The notes under the pieces: model-generated | Seen by the model: only the letters and a program-made list of their open reading frames with translations | What the model was told of the DNA's origin: nothing | Databases searched by the model: none | In this document: one piece after another, positions 8,821 to 16,508 of the stretch | Layout: each line of letters starts with the position of its first letter | How positions within the stretch are numbered: position 1 is the first letter of the stretch | Made by a program: the position numbers and the translations under genes | Source of the DNA: Actinomadura graeca | Lineage (GTDB): Bacteria > Actinomycetota > Actinomycetes > Streptosporangiales > Streptosporangiaceae | Assembly: GCF_019175365.1 (NCBI RefSeq) | Contig: NZ_CP059572.1 | Location: 3,596,001-3,660,000, forward strand | Direction: 5' to 3' | Length of the DNA: 64,000 nt

Positions 8821-9240
8821 ATGGCAACCGACGTCAAGGTCGTCCGCCTTTACGTCTCCAGCATCGCCAACGGCACGCTCGACGACACCCCCAACGAGGT
8901 CGGCGGGAACCCGCACTCGCCCTTCTACCTGATGCTCCAGGCCGACGCCAGCGACCCGGCCGGCGACAAGAGGGACGACTACCGGCTCATCATCAGCGCC
9001 CACTCCACCTCGGGGGGCGTCACGAGGTTCGCGGCCCAGGTCCTCGACGAGGAGGCCGGCGACCCCGGCAACAACTGGAGCCAGGTCCCCGGCAACAACA
9101 ACGGCTACGTCAAGCAGACCACCTACGTCATCGACGCGGCCGACTTCGACCCGAACGCCCTCTACGAGTTCGTCGCCGTCCTGCGCCTCGGCGACGGCAG
9201 CGTCTCGACCGTCCGCAGCAACGAGTTCTTCATCAGCTGA
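8821..9240 (+). CDS. Hypothetical protein, probable beta-sandwich
   Basis: 139-aa protein starting MATDVKVVRLYVSSIANGTL, with ATG 8821 preceded by GGGAGGTCC. It has no signal peptide and no membrane segment. Alternating hydrophobic and polar strands, Asn/Asp/Gly-rich turns (VPGNNNGYV) and the ending LYEFVAVLRLGDGSVSTVRS suggest a small immunoglobulin- or fibronectin-like fold. No family is recognised. It is followed by a GC-rich hairpin and then another unknown gene on the same strand. Confidence 0.65.
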   Translation: MATDVKVVRLYVSSIANGTLDDTPNEVGGNPHSPFYLMLQADASDPAGDKRDDYRLIISAHSTSGGVTRFAAQVLDEEAGDPGNNWSQVPGNNNGYVKQTTYVIDAADFDPNALYEFVAVLRLGDGSVSTVRSNEFFIS

Positions 9241-9248
9241 CCCACCCA

Positions 9249-9276
9249 GGCGGCGGGCCCACCCGGACCCGCCGCC
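9249..9276 (+). terminator. GC-rich hairpin after the 8821 gene
   Basis: GGCGGCGGG (9249-9257) pairs perfectly with CCCGCCGCC (9268-9276) across a 10-nt loop, 8 nt after the stop codon. No T-tract follows, so this is a candidate actinomycete-type terminator. Confidence 0.5.
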
Positions 9277-9326
9277 CCGGAGGTGGGGCGTATCGTCGGT
9301 GGCGTCCGTCCAGAAAAGGGGGCGCC

Positions 9327-10190
9327 ATGGCGCAGGGTAGCGGCGAATCTTTCGGAGAATCGAGCATGCCGGTTCCCGCGGACATCGGGGCCGAGCGGAA
9401 CGGGCCGCTTGACGAGGAGCTTCCCGGGTTCGTCATCGTCGGTGAGCGCATCGCCTCGTCGGACGAATGCGAATCGCGCCTCGACCAGGTCGAGATCTAC
9501 CCCAGCGGGGTGATGGTCGATGTCGGCTATCGCTTTTCCAACAGATCCTTTTGGCTGCGTCATATAGGAAATCCACGCGAACTTCATCCGCCCGCCACTC
9601 GGGGACCACGCCTGGCCATCAGATCCAGTGACGGAACGCGGCCGCAAGACGAAGAGCAACTGCGGGTCGAGCCGGCCGATGTGCGTGGAAGCGGCCCGGA
9701 CTGGAACTTCCGTTATTGGATCCGCCCCCTGCCCGTCAGCGATATCACCTTGCTCGCGGCGTGGGAGGACTGCGGCTTGCCCGACACCGGCTGGCAGTTG
9801 ACGAGGAACCTCATCGATCAGGGGCTGAGGCGTTCGGCGGAACTGACGAGCCTGCGAGACACCGCCGAGGCGGACGGCTTTCCGATCTCCACCGACCTGA
9901 GCCGCATCGCCGGTATCGCCGCCAGGCTCGCCGACCTCGGCGGTGGCCTTTCCGTCCCGATGTCCGCTGACGGCCATGAGCCCGTGGTGACGGTTCCGCT
10001 TCGGCAAGGCACCGTCGCAATCCACCAGCTGACGGGTGAAGGAGTGGCCGCTCTCGGCTCCCTCATCCAAGGACAGCCCGTGCACCTGGTCACTGCTGAA
10101 GGAGCCGTCAACGCCCAGGCTTTCGTCGTCGGTGAGGACGCCGCGGCCATCGCCCGCGCCCTCGCCGTGGCGATCGGCTCGTCCGGCTGA
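9327..10190 (+). CDS. Hypothetical actinobacterial protein
   Basis: 287 aa from ATG 9327, with AAAAGGGGG upstream. The central part (VEIYPSGVMVDVGYRFS ... FRYWIRPLPVSDITLLAAWE) has a pattern I associate with a conserved but unnamed actinobacterial family: a strand-rich domain ending in a W-rich edge. The C-terminal third (GTVAIHQLTGEGVAALGSLI) looks like a second small alpha/beta domain. There is no signal peptide or membrane helix. Codon use between 9470 and 9720 has more A/T at wobble positions than neighbouring genes, which may indicate a recently acquired segment. Function unknown. Confidence 0.65.
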   Translation: MAQGSGESFGESSMPVPADIGAERNGPLDEELPGFVIVGERIASSDECESRLDQVEIYPSGVMVDVGYRFSNRSFWLRHIGNPRELHPPATRGPRLAIRSSDGTRPQDEEQLRVEPADVRGSGPDWNFRYWIRPLPVSDITLLAAWEDCGLPDTGWQLTRNLIDQGLRRSAELTSLRDTAEADGFPISTDLSRIAGIAARLADLGGGLSVPMSADGHEPVVTVPLRQGTVAIHQLTGEGVAALGSLIQGQPVHLVTAEGAVNAQAFVVGEDAAAIARALAVAIGSSG

Positions 10191-10317
10191 CCGGCGACGG
10201 CCGCTTATCTCAGATCGGACCGCACGGTTCGGAGGGTCGGCGGCACTATCTCTGTGAGCACGCCGCGGAGGGAATCGGCGGCGGCTTGTCAGATCTCCGA
10301 TCCTGGAAGGGGCCGCC

Positions 10318-10512
10318 ATGGACGCGCCATCCCCGTCGTCCGACCCGCTGCCGGTGCGATGGGCGGTGATCCTCATGGGCGCCCTCGTGGCCTCCGCCCT
10401 GGTCGGCGCGCTGACGCTCGCGCAGACCGCCAGCTGGCCGGGGGCCCTGCTCGCGGCGCTGGGCGCGGGCGGGTCCGCGGTACTGGCACTGCATCAGATG
10501 CTGGGTGACTAG
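10318..10512 (+). CDS. Small two-helix membrane protein
   Basis: 64 aa from ATG 10318 with GGAAGGGG upstream. Two hydrophobic segments, ~14-34 (WAVILMGALVASALVGALTL) and ~39-58 (WPGALLAALGAGGSAVLALH), joined by a short turn. It sits 28 bp before the sigma-factor gene on the same strand and is probably cotranscribed. No family is recognised; a partner or sensor role for the sigma factor is only a guess. Confidence 0.6.
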   Translation: MDAPSPSSDPLPVRWAVILMGALVASALVGALTLAQTASWPGALLAALGAGGSAVLALHQMLGD

Positions 10513-10540
10513 CCCGGACGGCGCGGACCGAGGAGCAGGG

Positions 10541-11113
10541 ATGGACGAGGACGTCTCCGAGGGCACGACCGCCCCCCTGACCGGCGGCGTCCGGTCCGAG
10601 CCCGCGAACGACCAGGCCGCCCGGGACATGGAGTTCGCGATGTTCTATAAGGACGACCTGCCCAGGCTGGTCGCTTTCCTGGTGGTGCAGGGCGCCCGTC
10701 CCGTGGTGGCGGCGGAGTTAGCGCAGGACGCGATGACGGAGGCGTACCGGCAGTGGGACCGGATCGACGCGCCCCGGGCCTGGGTCCGGACGGTGGCCTC
10801 ACGGACGTGGTGGCGGCGCGCCGAACGCGACCGGGCGGAGGTCCCCCACGACGAGCTGCCCGAGCCGGGTGCGCTGCTGTCGGAACAGGAGTCCGCCGAG
10901 GTCGAGAACCGGCACGTCTTCCTGGCCATGGTCCGTGAGCTGCCGCTGAACCAGCGCCAGGTCATGGCCTGGACCTACGACGGCTACCGGCCGACCGAGA
11001 TCGCGGCCCTGCTGGGCAAGGACCCGGCGACGGTGCGATCCGCTCTCCGGGAAGCCCGGGCGACGCTGAAGAAGACGCTCCGCCCACGCTGGAGCCGCGA
11101 TGACCACGCCTGA
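10541..11113 (+). CDS. ECF-like RNA polymerase sigma factor
   Basis: 190 aa. Region 2 is visible as MEFAMFYKDDLPRLVAFLVV ... AAELAQDAMTEAYRQWDRI followed by APRAWVRTVASRTWWRR. Region 4 is VRELPLNQRQVMAWTYDGYR plus PTEIAALLGKDPATVRSALR, a clear helix-turn-helix. ATG 10541 has GAGGAGCAGGG directly upstream; the GTG at 10505 has none. The 3' end overlaps the next gene by 14 bp, so the Sel1/TPR-like protein downstream is translationally coupled and may act as its partner. No anti-sigma zinc motif is seen nearby. Confidence 0.82.
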   Translation: MDEDVSEGTTAPLTGGVRSEPANDQAARDMEFAMFYKDDLPRLVAFLVVQGARPVVAAELAQDAMTEAYRQWDRIDAPRAWVRTVASRTWWRRAERDRAEVPHDELPEPGALLSEQESAEVENRHVFLAMVRELPLNQRQVMAWTYDGYRPTEIAALLGKDPATVRSALREARATLKKTLRPRWSRDDHA

Positions 11114-12650
11114 GCCGGACGACACGCCCTTCGCCGTCCACCACGAGGAACTCGTCGCCGACCTCGCGGACGGCCTGCACATCGGGGAAGGGCTCGCGCG
11201 CATCCTGCCGGTCGGCGCGACCGGTGTCGGGGCGGAGGAGGCGACCGCAGCGCCGCACCGTGGCGCACACGCGGACCTGATCGCCGATCTCCGGACGGCC
11301 TTGCCGCTGCCCGAGGGTCTGGCGAACATCCTGCACACCGAACGCGGGCACGGTGACCTGGTCGCCGGGCTTGAGGCCGCACTGGACACAGAACGGGGCC
11401 TGTCGGACATCCTCACCCCCGGCCCGAAGGGGGACACCCGTCCGCCGACCGAGGCCGTCCCCGACACTCAAGCGGAGAGCGCTGCGACACAGGAAAGCCG
11501 GTCGGCGGACGACGCCCTGGCGAGGATCCACACCGCACCCGCCCACCACCGCCTCATGCTGCGCCTCGGGCACCCCCACCGGTACCTGCGGAGCGCACGA
11601 AAGGACCTGCGGGACGTCCGCGAGTATCTCGCCGCGCTGCCTACCGAGCCGCAGGGACCCGGATTCGGGACAGGTGTGGTCGCGGCCGTCCTCGATCTAC
11701 AGCGAAGGTCGATGGCGCGGGCCACCGTCCTCCTCGCCGACGCCCTCGCACCCGCTCCCCCGCCACCACTCGCTCAAGCCGCACAGGACGAGCGCGTGCT
11801 CTACACGGAACTCCTGACCGCCGCCGCGACGACCGACCAGCCGTTGTCCGGTAAGGAAGTGGACAACTTGCTCGGCGTCCATCCAAAGGAACCCGAGAGC
11901 GCACCACATGCCAACGCTTACGCCTACAGCCTCACACGTTCGGCCTGGCGTTGTGAGCAGATGGGAAGTCTGAAGATCGCGGAGCGGCTGTATCGCGAGG
12001 CGGCCAAGGCCGGTGACCGCAACGCGCTGTACCTGCTGGCCGGTGTACGGGAGGAGCTGGGCGACCAAGCGGAGGCGGAGCGACTGTACCGTCAGGCCAG
12101 CGACTTCAAGGAGGTCAATACCGTATGGGCTTACCTTGCCCAGACGCAGGCGCAGACGGTCGCTTTCCAGCGGGGTGCGGAGATGCTCCAGCAGACCGCG
12201 GCGATCGCGAATAGCGCGGCGATGCGGCAGGAGGGCGAGGCGTTGACCGGGCCTGATCCTGTGATGAGCGGTGAGGTCGTCCGGTTGCTGCGGCGGTGCG
12301 CCGATGAGATGGCCGCGCTGCGCGAGCGTCTTCTGGACGGGACGGACGTCCCCGCCCCCGCCGAGCGCCCGCAGTGCCTGGACCTGGCGGACGATCTGGC
12401 GGCGACGATGGAGCGGGCCTGGCAGGTGCTGTCGGACTTCAAGGGGGCGGACCTGCGGTCGGCGGACCCGAGGATCCAGTTGGAGGACCTCGACGGCGTC
12501 ACCTGGTCGGACGAGGCGGCCGTCTCCGGCGCGACCAGGTGGCCCGCCGTCCTGCGCGGTCCGGTGGCGGAGCACTCGTTCCCGGAGGATCACGCGCAGG
12601 CGGGGGTCTTCGTCATCCGGTTCGGCGCCGCGGTGAGCGCGGGATGCTGA
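11100..12650 (+). CDS. Sel1/TPR-like protein with three N-terminal repeats, coupled to the sigma factor
   Basis: 516 aa, starting inside the sigma-factor gene. The N-terminal ~105 residues hold three copies of a short motif of form H-x-x-L-(V/I)-A-x-L...GL-x-x-IL (ADGLHIGEGLARIL, RTALPLPEGLANIL, EAALDTERGLSDIL). A helical region follows. Residues ~275-345 contain Sel1/TPR-type units (AERLYREAAKAGDRNALYLL, AERLYRQASDFKEVNTVWAY). The end includes LRSADPRIQLEDLDGVTWSD. Repeat scaffolds like this bind proteins, so a regulatory role with the sigma factor is plausible but inferred. There is no signal peptide or membrane helix. Confidence 0.7.
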   Translation: MTTPEPDDTPFAVHHEELVADLADGLHIGEGLARILPVGATGVGAEEATAAPHRGAHADLIADLRTALPLPEGLANILHTERGHGDLVAGLEAALDTERGLSDILTPGPKGDTRPPTEAVPDTQAESAATQESRSADDALARIHTAPAHHRLMLRLGHPHRYLRSARKDLRDVREYLAALPTEPQGPGFGTGVVAAVLDLQRRSMARATVLLADALAPAPPPPLAQAAQDERVLYTELLTAAATTDQPLSGKEVDNLLGVHPKEPESAPHANAYAYSLTRSAWRCEQMGSLKIAERLYREAAKAGDRNALYLLAGVREELGDQAEAERLYRQASDFKEVNTVWAYLAQTQAQTVAFQRGAEMLQQTAAIANSAAMRQEGEALTGPDPVMSGEVVRLLRRCADEMAALRERLLDGTDVPAPAERPQCLDLADDLAATMERAWQVLSDFKGADLRSADPRIQLEDLDGVTWSDEAAVSGATRWPAVLRGPVAEHSFPEDHAQAGVFVIRFGAAVSAGC

Positions 12651-12978
12651 GGCGGGCGCGCCAGCGGCGGGCACGCGGGAGGGCGGCGGGGGCGCGGACG
12701 CCGCACGGCCGTGCAGCGCCGCGAGACGGCCCACGCGGCGTCCGACGACAGTTCAGAACCGCGCTTCCAGTAGCGCGACGTGCCGGGCGGTGTCGCGCAG
12801 CGCCCCGCCGCCATCGGACGAGTGGTTGCGCAGGATCCGCCTGTGACGTAGGAGGCAAGCAGCGGCACCACGGTCGGGCTGACGTACGTCGACCCGGCGC
12901 GGGGCAGCGGGGTGGTCGTGCCGTCCGTCCAGGGGATCAACCCCTACCAGGCGTGTCAGACCTTGCAGGCGATGTCCC
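12651..12978. other. 328-bp gap with a possible PASTA-like remnant
   Basis: No intact gene is supported. On the + strand, after a TAG near 12857, the reading frame at 12862-13010 gives GLTYVDPARGSG followed by VVVPSVQGINPYQACQTLQ. That looks like one PASTA domain (VPxVxGxxxxxAxxxL). It has no start codon with a ribosome binding site and runs into the antisense of the pentapeptide gene, so it is best read as a fragment. Confidence 0.35.
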
Positions 12979-14475
12979 TCACCTGCGCCGCGAGGTTCCT
13001 CTCGTGCCGCGCAGGTCTGCGCCGGTCAGGTTCGCATCGGTCAGGTTCGCGCCCGAAAGGTCGGCGCCGGACAGGTCGGCGTGGTCGAGGTGGGCACCGG
13101 ACAGGTCGGCTCCGCGCAGGTCCGCGTCCTGCAACGTCGCGCGGGTGAGGCTTGTGCCCGACAGCTTCGCGCCGGACAGGTTCGCGCCGGACAGGTCGGC
13201 TCGGTCGAGGTGCGCGCCGGTCAGGTCCACGTCACTCAGGTCCGCGTTGCGCAGCCGCGCGCCGTTGAGGTTCGCGCCCGACAGGCTCGCACCGGACAGC
13301 TTCGCGCCGGTCAGGTCGGCGTCGTTCAGGTTCGCGCCGTTGAGGGCCGCGTCGTCCAGCCGCGCGCCGGACAGGTCCGTGCCGTTCAGGTTCGCGGTGG
13401 ACAGGTCCGCGTCCTTGAGGTCCGCGCCGTCCAGGCTTCCGCTGTTCAGCAGCACACCGTCCATGACGGCGCCGGTCAGGTCCGCGCCGGTCAGGACGGC
13501 GCCGGTCAGATTCGTGCCGGACAGGTGCGCGTCGTCGAGGTGCGCGCCGTCCAGGTCCGCGTAGGTCAGGTCCGCACGTCCCAGCCGCGCGCCGGTCATG
13601 CGGGCGCCGTGGAGGTACGCGCCGGAGAGGGTGGCGCGGTCGAGGTACGCGCCGTCCAGGCGTGCGCCGTTCATCTGGGCGCGGGTCAGGTCCGCCTCGG
13701 CCAGGCGGGCGCCGGAGAGGGTGGCGTGGTCGAGGCGCGCGCCGGTCAGGGCCGCGCGGTCCAGGGACGCGCGGGCCAGGACCGCGTTCGCGAGGTTCGC
13801 GCCGCTCAGGAGCGCGCGGGTCAGGCGGGCGCCGGTGAGGTCGGCGTTGGAGAGGTCGCCTCCCACGAGGTCGCCGTCCGATAAGGCCGCGGCGGGGACG
13901 CGGACGCCGTGCAGGTCGAGGGGGACGGCCTGCCGTCCGCGCTGGTGGCGGATCAGGATGGTGAGCGCCGCCTGGACGTCGGTGTCGGGTTCCGCGGGCG
14001 GCCTGCCCTTGGGCGGGGGGTCGTGTTCGCGGACGTAGGCGGCGAGGACCTCCATGACGGTGGAGTAGTCGCGGGTGGAGTCGTCCGCGAGGCGCTCCAG
14101 CGCGTACAGCCCGCCGACGCGCACGTCGCGGTTCTGCGAGCCGAGCTGTTCCACCGACTTGGCGTAGCGGTCGGTGATCTGGCCCTCCCGGGTCGCGCGC
14201 AGGGCGAGGTAGGTCGTCGTCAGGCTCGCGATCGTGAACAGGACGCCGAGGACGATCACGACCGTGTTGACGGACTGGTGCCGGGTCTGGCGGCGCTGGT
14301 TCCGCAGGTCCAGCCGCTCCTTCACCGACAGGCCCGAGAGGTCGGCGCCGTCCTCGGAGGCACGGCCGCGCGGGAGGAACGGGCGGCGGCGCGCCGGGGC
14401 CGTGTCGCGCAGCAGGACGACGCGGGGTGACGGCGGCGCCCCCGTCCCCTCGTCTGCTCCATCTCGCCGCGGCAT
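12979..14475 (-). CDS. Membrane-anchored pentapeptide-repeat protein
   Basis: 498 aa. After a polar, basic N-terminus, a single membrane helix lies around residues ~68-88 (VNTVVIVLGVLFTIASLTTT). A cytosolic-looking linker follows (QLGSQNRDVRVGGLYALERL, YSTVMEVLAAYVREH), as in other pentapeptide proteins with this layout. From ~190 to the end runs an almost unbroken A(D/N)LXX series of roughly 55-60 pentapeptides (DLSGANLSGAKLSGTSLTRA), predicted to form a long quadrilateral beta-helix. ATG 14475 is chosen because GGGGAGAC lies just upstream. Some pentapeptide proteins mimic DNA and protect gyrase, but most membrane ones have unknown roles. Confidence 0.88.
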   Translation of the reverse strand: MPRRDGADEGTGAPPSPRVVLLRDTAPARRRPFLPRGRASEDGADLSGLSVKERLDLRNQRRQTRHQSVNTVVIVLGVLFTIASLTTTYLALRATREGQITDRYAKSVEQLGSQNRDVRVGGLYALERLADDSTRDYSTVMEVLAAYVREHDPPPKGRPPAEPDTDVQAALTILIRHQRGRQAVPLDLHGVRVPAAALSDGDLVGGDLSNADLTGARLTRALLSGANLANAVLARASLDRAALTGARLDHATLSGARLAEADLTRAQMNGARLDGAYLDRATLSGAYLHGARMTGARLGRADLTYADLDGAHLDDAHLSGTNLTGAVLTGADLTGAVMDGVLLNSGSLDGADLKDADLSTANLNGTDLSGARLDDAALNGANLNDADLTGAKLSGASLSGANLNGARLRNADLSDVDLTGAHLDRADLSGANLSGAKLSGTSLTRATLQDADLRGADLSGAHLDHADLSGADLSGANLTDANLTGADLRGTRGTSRRR

Positions 14476-14822
14476 ACGTCTCCCCTGCGGCCGTGCGGAC
14501 GTTCCGTTCAGAACGCTTGCACGGGCACGCCGCGCCGTTCCCGGGGTTCGCCGCCTCAGGCCACAGGTGGACGCCACTGCACGCACGGCAGCGGGCTTCC
14601 CGGCCGCGTTCGCGGCCGTCGTTGCTGTCGTGCCCCGGAGCCGCTGCCGCCGCGTCGCACCGAAAAGCGATGCCGCAATTCTTTGGGCGGCGGTCAGGAA
14701 TTACGGCACGGCGTCGATGACCGCATAGATATGCCGTCGCCGGTCACGATGAACGGGAGTGGCGGCGGGCGCCGTGAACGGAGTGGGCGGCGGGAGGCAT
14801 GGGCCGCCTGGGGCGGGACGTC
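14476..14822. other. 347-bp intergenic region with a 25-bp-spaced direct repeat
   Basis: Upstream region of the pentapeptide gene and downstream of the three-helix-bundle gene. No coding signal seen. It contains two near-identical 19-bp segments, GAACGGGAGTGGCGGCGGG (14751-14769) and GAACGGAGTGGGCGGCGGG (14776-14794), of unknown role. Confidence 0.45.
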
Positions 14823-15050
14823 CTACGTGGGACGGTCGTCCGACGACCGCAGCCGCTCCCGCGCCATCCGCTCGACCAGGATCGGGACGAAGTCGCGGAT
14901 GGGCCTGTCGTCGAACCGGCGGTGGACGGTCGCCACCGCGTCGGTCACCTGGAGTTCGCTGTAGACGTCGGCGAACGACCGCCTCAGGCGATCGGTCACC
15001 TCTTTCAGTGCCTGCTTCTCGCGGACTGCCGGATCGCCCTGTACGGTCAC
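14823..15050 (-). CDS. Three-helix bundle dimerization domain protein
   Basis: 75 aa from a GTG at 15050, preceded by GAGGGGATA at normal spacing; an ATG at 15131 lies further upstream without a site. The sequence ADVYSELQVTDAVATVHRRF followed by RPIRDFVPILVERMARERLR matches the small actinobacterial three-helix-bundle family as I know it, with its typical RxFVPxLVER ending. These are small helical dimers of unknown function. It lies 37 bp downstream of the luciferase-domain gene on the same strand, the usual partner arrangement of such small genes. Confidence 0.75.
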   Translation of the reverse strand: MTVQGDPAVREKQALKEVTDRLRRSFADVYSELQVTDAVATVHRRFDDRPIRDFVPILVERMARERLRSSDDRPT

Positions 15051-15087
15051 CGCATATCCCCTCGGGTCAGCGATTGACTTCCTGTTT

Positions 15088-15477
15088 CTACACTGCCGCG
15101 TTAATGGCTTTCGGGCAAGGGCTGATTGCACGATGCGTGTTTACCGGCGCCGTGGTATTGGCTTTGATCGCGACGCTCACCAGCGAGACGAACAGGGTGA
15201 CGTCGCTCGCGCTGTCCAGCCGGACGCGGACCCATCCGCCGGGCTCGATGATCACCTGGTTGCAGTCGTCGAGGGCCTCGGCCATCCGCCGCACCACCGG
15301 AGGGGTGAGCAGGACCTCCGCCTCGTCCTCGCTGTGCAGGTGCACGATCTGGTGCGTGCGCAAGGCCAGTCCGCTGGCCGTCCCGTCGGCCGCCCGGCAC
15401 ACCGTCAGCGCGGGCCAGCCGCTCAATTGCCGTAATGCCCGGTCCGCGAAGCCTCTGTCCGGGGAAGGTAGGCCCAT
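15088..15477 (-). CDS. Luciferase-domain (DUF5519-type) protein
   Basis: 129 aa from ATG 15477. The family is recognisable by ALRQLSGWPALTVCRAADG, ALRTHQIVHLHSEDEAEVLL and the ending LVSVAIKAN. It is named luciferase family for a domain seen in some luciferase-type proteins; no light reaction is implied. It probably handles a small molecule or acts as a helper protein; the role is unknown. The 3' 20 residues beyond AIKAN look like a poorly conserved extension. The start codon sits directly after a hairpin that contains the ribosome binding site. Confidence 0.75.
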   Translation of the reverse strand: MGLPSPDRGFADRALRQLSGWPALTVCRAADGTASGLALRTHQIVHLHSEDEAEVLLTPPVVRRMAEALDDCNQVIIEPGGWVRVRLDSASDVTLFVSLVSVAIKANTTAPVNTHRAISPCPKAINAAV

Positions 15478-15478
15478 G

Positions 15479-15506
15479 CCCCCAGATTCGTCTATCGACC
15501 TGGGGG
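15479..15506 (-). promoter_or_regulatory. Hairpin covering the ribosome binding site of the luciferase-domain gene
   Basis: CCCCCAG (15479-15485) and CTGGGGG (15500-15506) are perfect complements, with TCG/CGA inside the loop. On the minus strand the GGGGG arm ends 1 nt before the ATG, so the Shine-Dalgarno sequence would be paired in the mRNA. Confidence 0.45.
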
Positions 15507-15590
15507 TTGGACAGCCCATCGACCTGAATCGTTACCAACAAGACCGTCCCGGGTTCACGTGCCCACCATCGGCCGGACACCCGCCGTGCG

Positions 15591-16508
15591 TCAGCCCCGG
15601 ACGGGGAACCGCCGGTCCAGCGCGAGGTTGAGGGCGAGGACGTTGACGCGCGGCTCCCCCATGAAGCCGAGGTCGCGGCCGTCCGTTCCGTCCTTCACCA
15701 GGGCCTCGACCTGGGACGGGGCGACGCCGCGGGCCTTGGCGACCCGTCCCACCTGGATCGCGGCGTAGGCGGGCGAGATGTGCGGGTCGAGGCCGCTGCC
15801 GCTCGCGGTGACCGCGTCGGGCGGGACGGCGGGCGTCGCGGGCGCGTCTCCGCGGACGGGCACCGGCAGGCCGCGGGCGTAGTCCTCGCCATACTTCGCC
15901 AGTTCGACCCGCACGCCGTTGTAGGTGCTGAGGAACGGGGTCTTCACCACGCCTTCCTCCTCGTTCAGGCTCACGACCCGGGTCGGGTGCGGGACGGTGC
16001 CGTCCGCGGTGCGGGGGCCGAAGACCGCGAGCACGGCGCCGACGCCGCCCTTGGTGCAGAAGGGGCGCGAGCCGTCGACGCCGTCGAGGTCGCCGACGGC
16101 CTTGCTGCGGGCGCAGACCTGCGTGAGCAGGCTCTGCCTGGCGTTCTCGTCCTCCTTGCCCGCGGCGACGAGGGCGGGGTCGGGCAGGATGTCGGTGATG
16201 TCCTCGGGGCCGAGGTTGCCCGCGCCGCTGGCGGTGGGGTCGTAGCCGTCCCCGGCGTTGGACGGGCGGCTCTGGAAGTACTGCTTGAGCGGGCCGCCGT
16301 CCTCGCCGGTGAACGACTGGCCGATGAGCGCGCTGCCGACCGTCCTGCCGTTCACGGTGACGGACGATCCGTCCGCCTTGTCCTTCAGGCCGGGCAGCTG
16401 CGCGACCGCGAAGACGGCGAGGGGGTAGGCGACGCCGAGCAGCGCGGTCAGGACGAGCAGCGCGCGCAGCGCGGCCAGGTGCCGCCGGATCCAGGTGGGG
16501 TAACGCAT
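15591..16508 (-). CDS. kdpC: K+-transporting ATPase subunit KdpC
   Basis: 305 aa, longer than many KdpC proteins (~190-220) because of a central insertion. Residues ~12-34 form the membrane anchor (LAALRALLVLTALLGVAYPL). The outer domain includes SALIGQSFTGEDGGPLKQYF, QSRPSNAGDGYDPTASGAGN and near the end SGLDPHISPAYAAIQVGRVA, all KdpC hallmarks. KdpC stabilises the KdpFABC complex and helps ATP binding. The insertion (~115-235) carries VCARSKAVGDLDGVDGSRPF and is actinobacterial in type. ATG 16508 overlaps the kdpB stop. Confidence 0.93.
   Translation of the reverse strand: MRYPTWIRRHLAALRALLVLTALLGVAYPLAVFAVAQLPGLKDKADGSSVTVNGRTVGSALIGQSFTGEDGGPLKQYFQSRPSNAGDGYDPTASGAGNLGPEDITDILPDPALVAAGKEDENARQSLLTQVCARSKAVGDLDGVDGSRPFCTKGGVGAVLAVFGPRTADGTVPHPTRVVSLNEEEGVVKTPFLSTYNGVRVELAKYGEDYARGLPVPVRGDAPATPAVPPDAVTASGSGLDPHISPAYAAIQVGRVAKARGVAPSQVEALVKDGTDGRDLGFMGEPRVNVLALNLALDRRFPVRG

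Noticed and set aside
12753..12860. Minus-strand short frame ending in HVALLEARF
   Set aside because: It looks protein-like over ~30 codons but has no start codon with a ribosome binding site and no recognisable family.
13081..13884. 267-aa plus-strand repetitive ORF (VRAGQVRAGQ type)
   Set aside because: Antisense of the pentapeptide repeats; the repeat pattern is inherited from the real gene.
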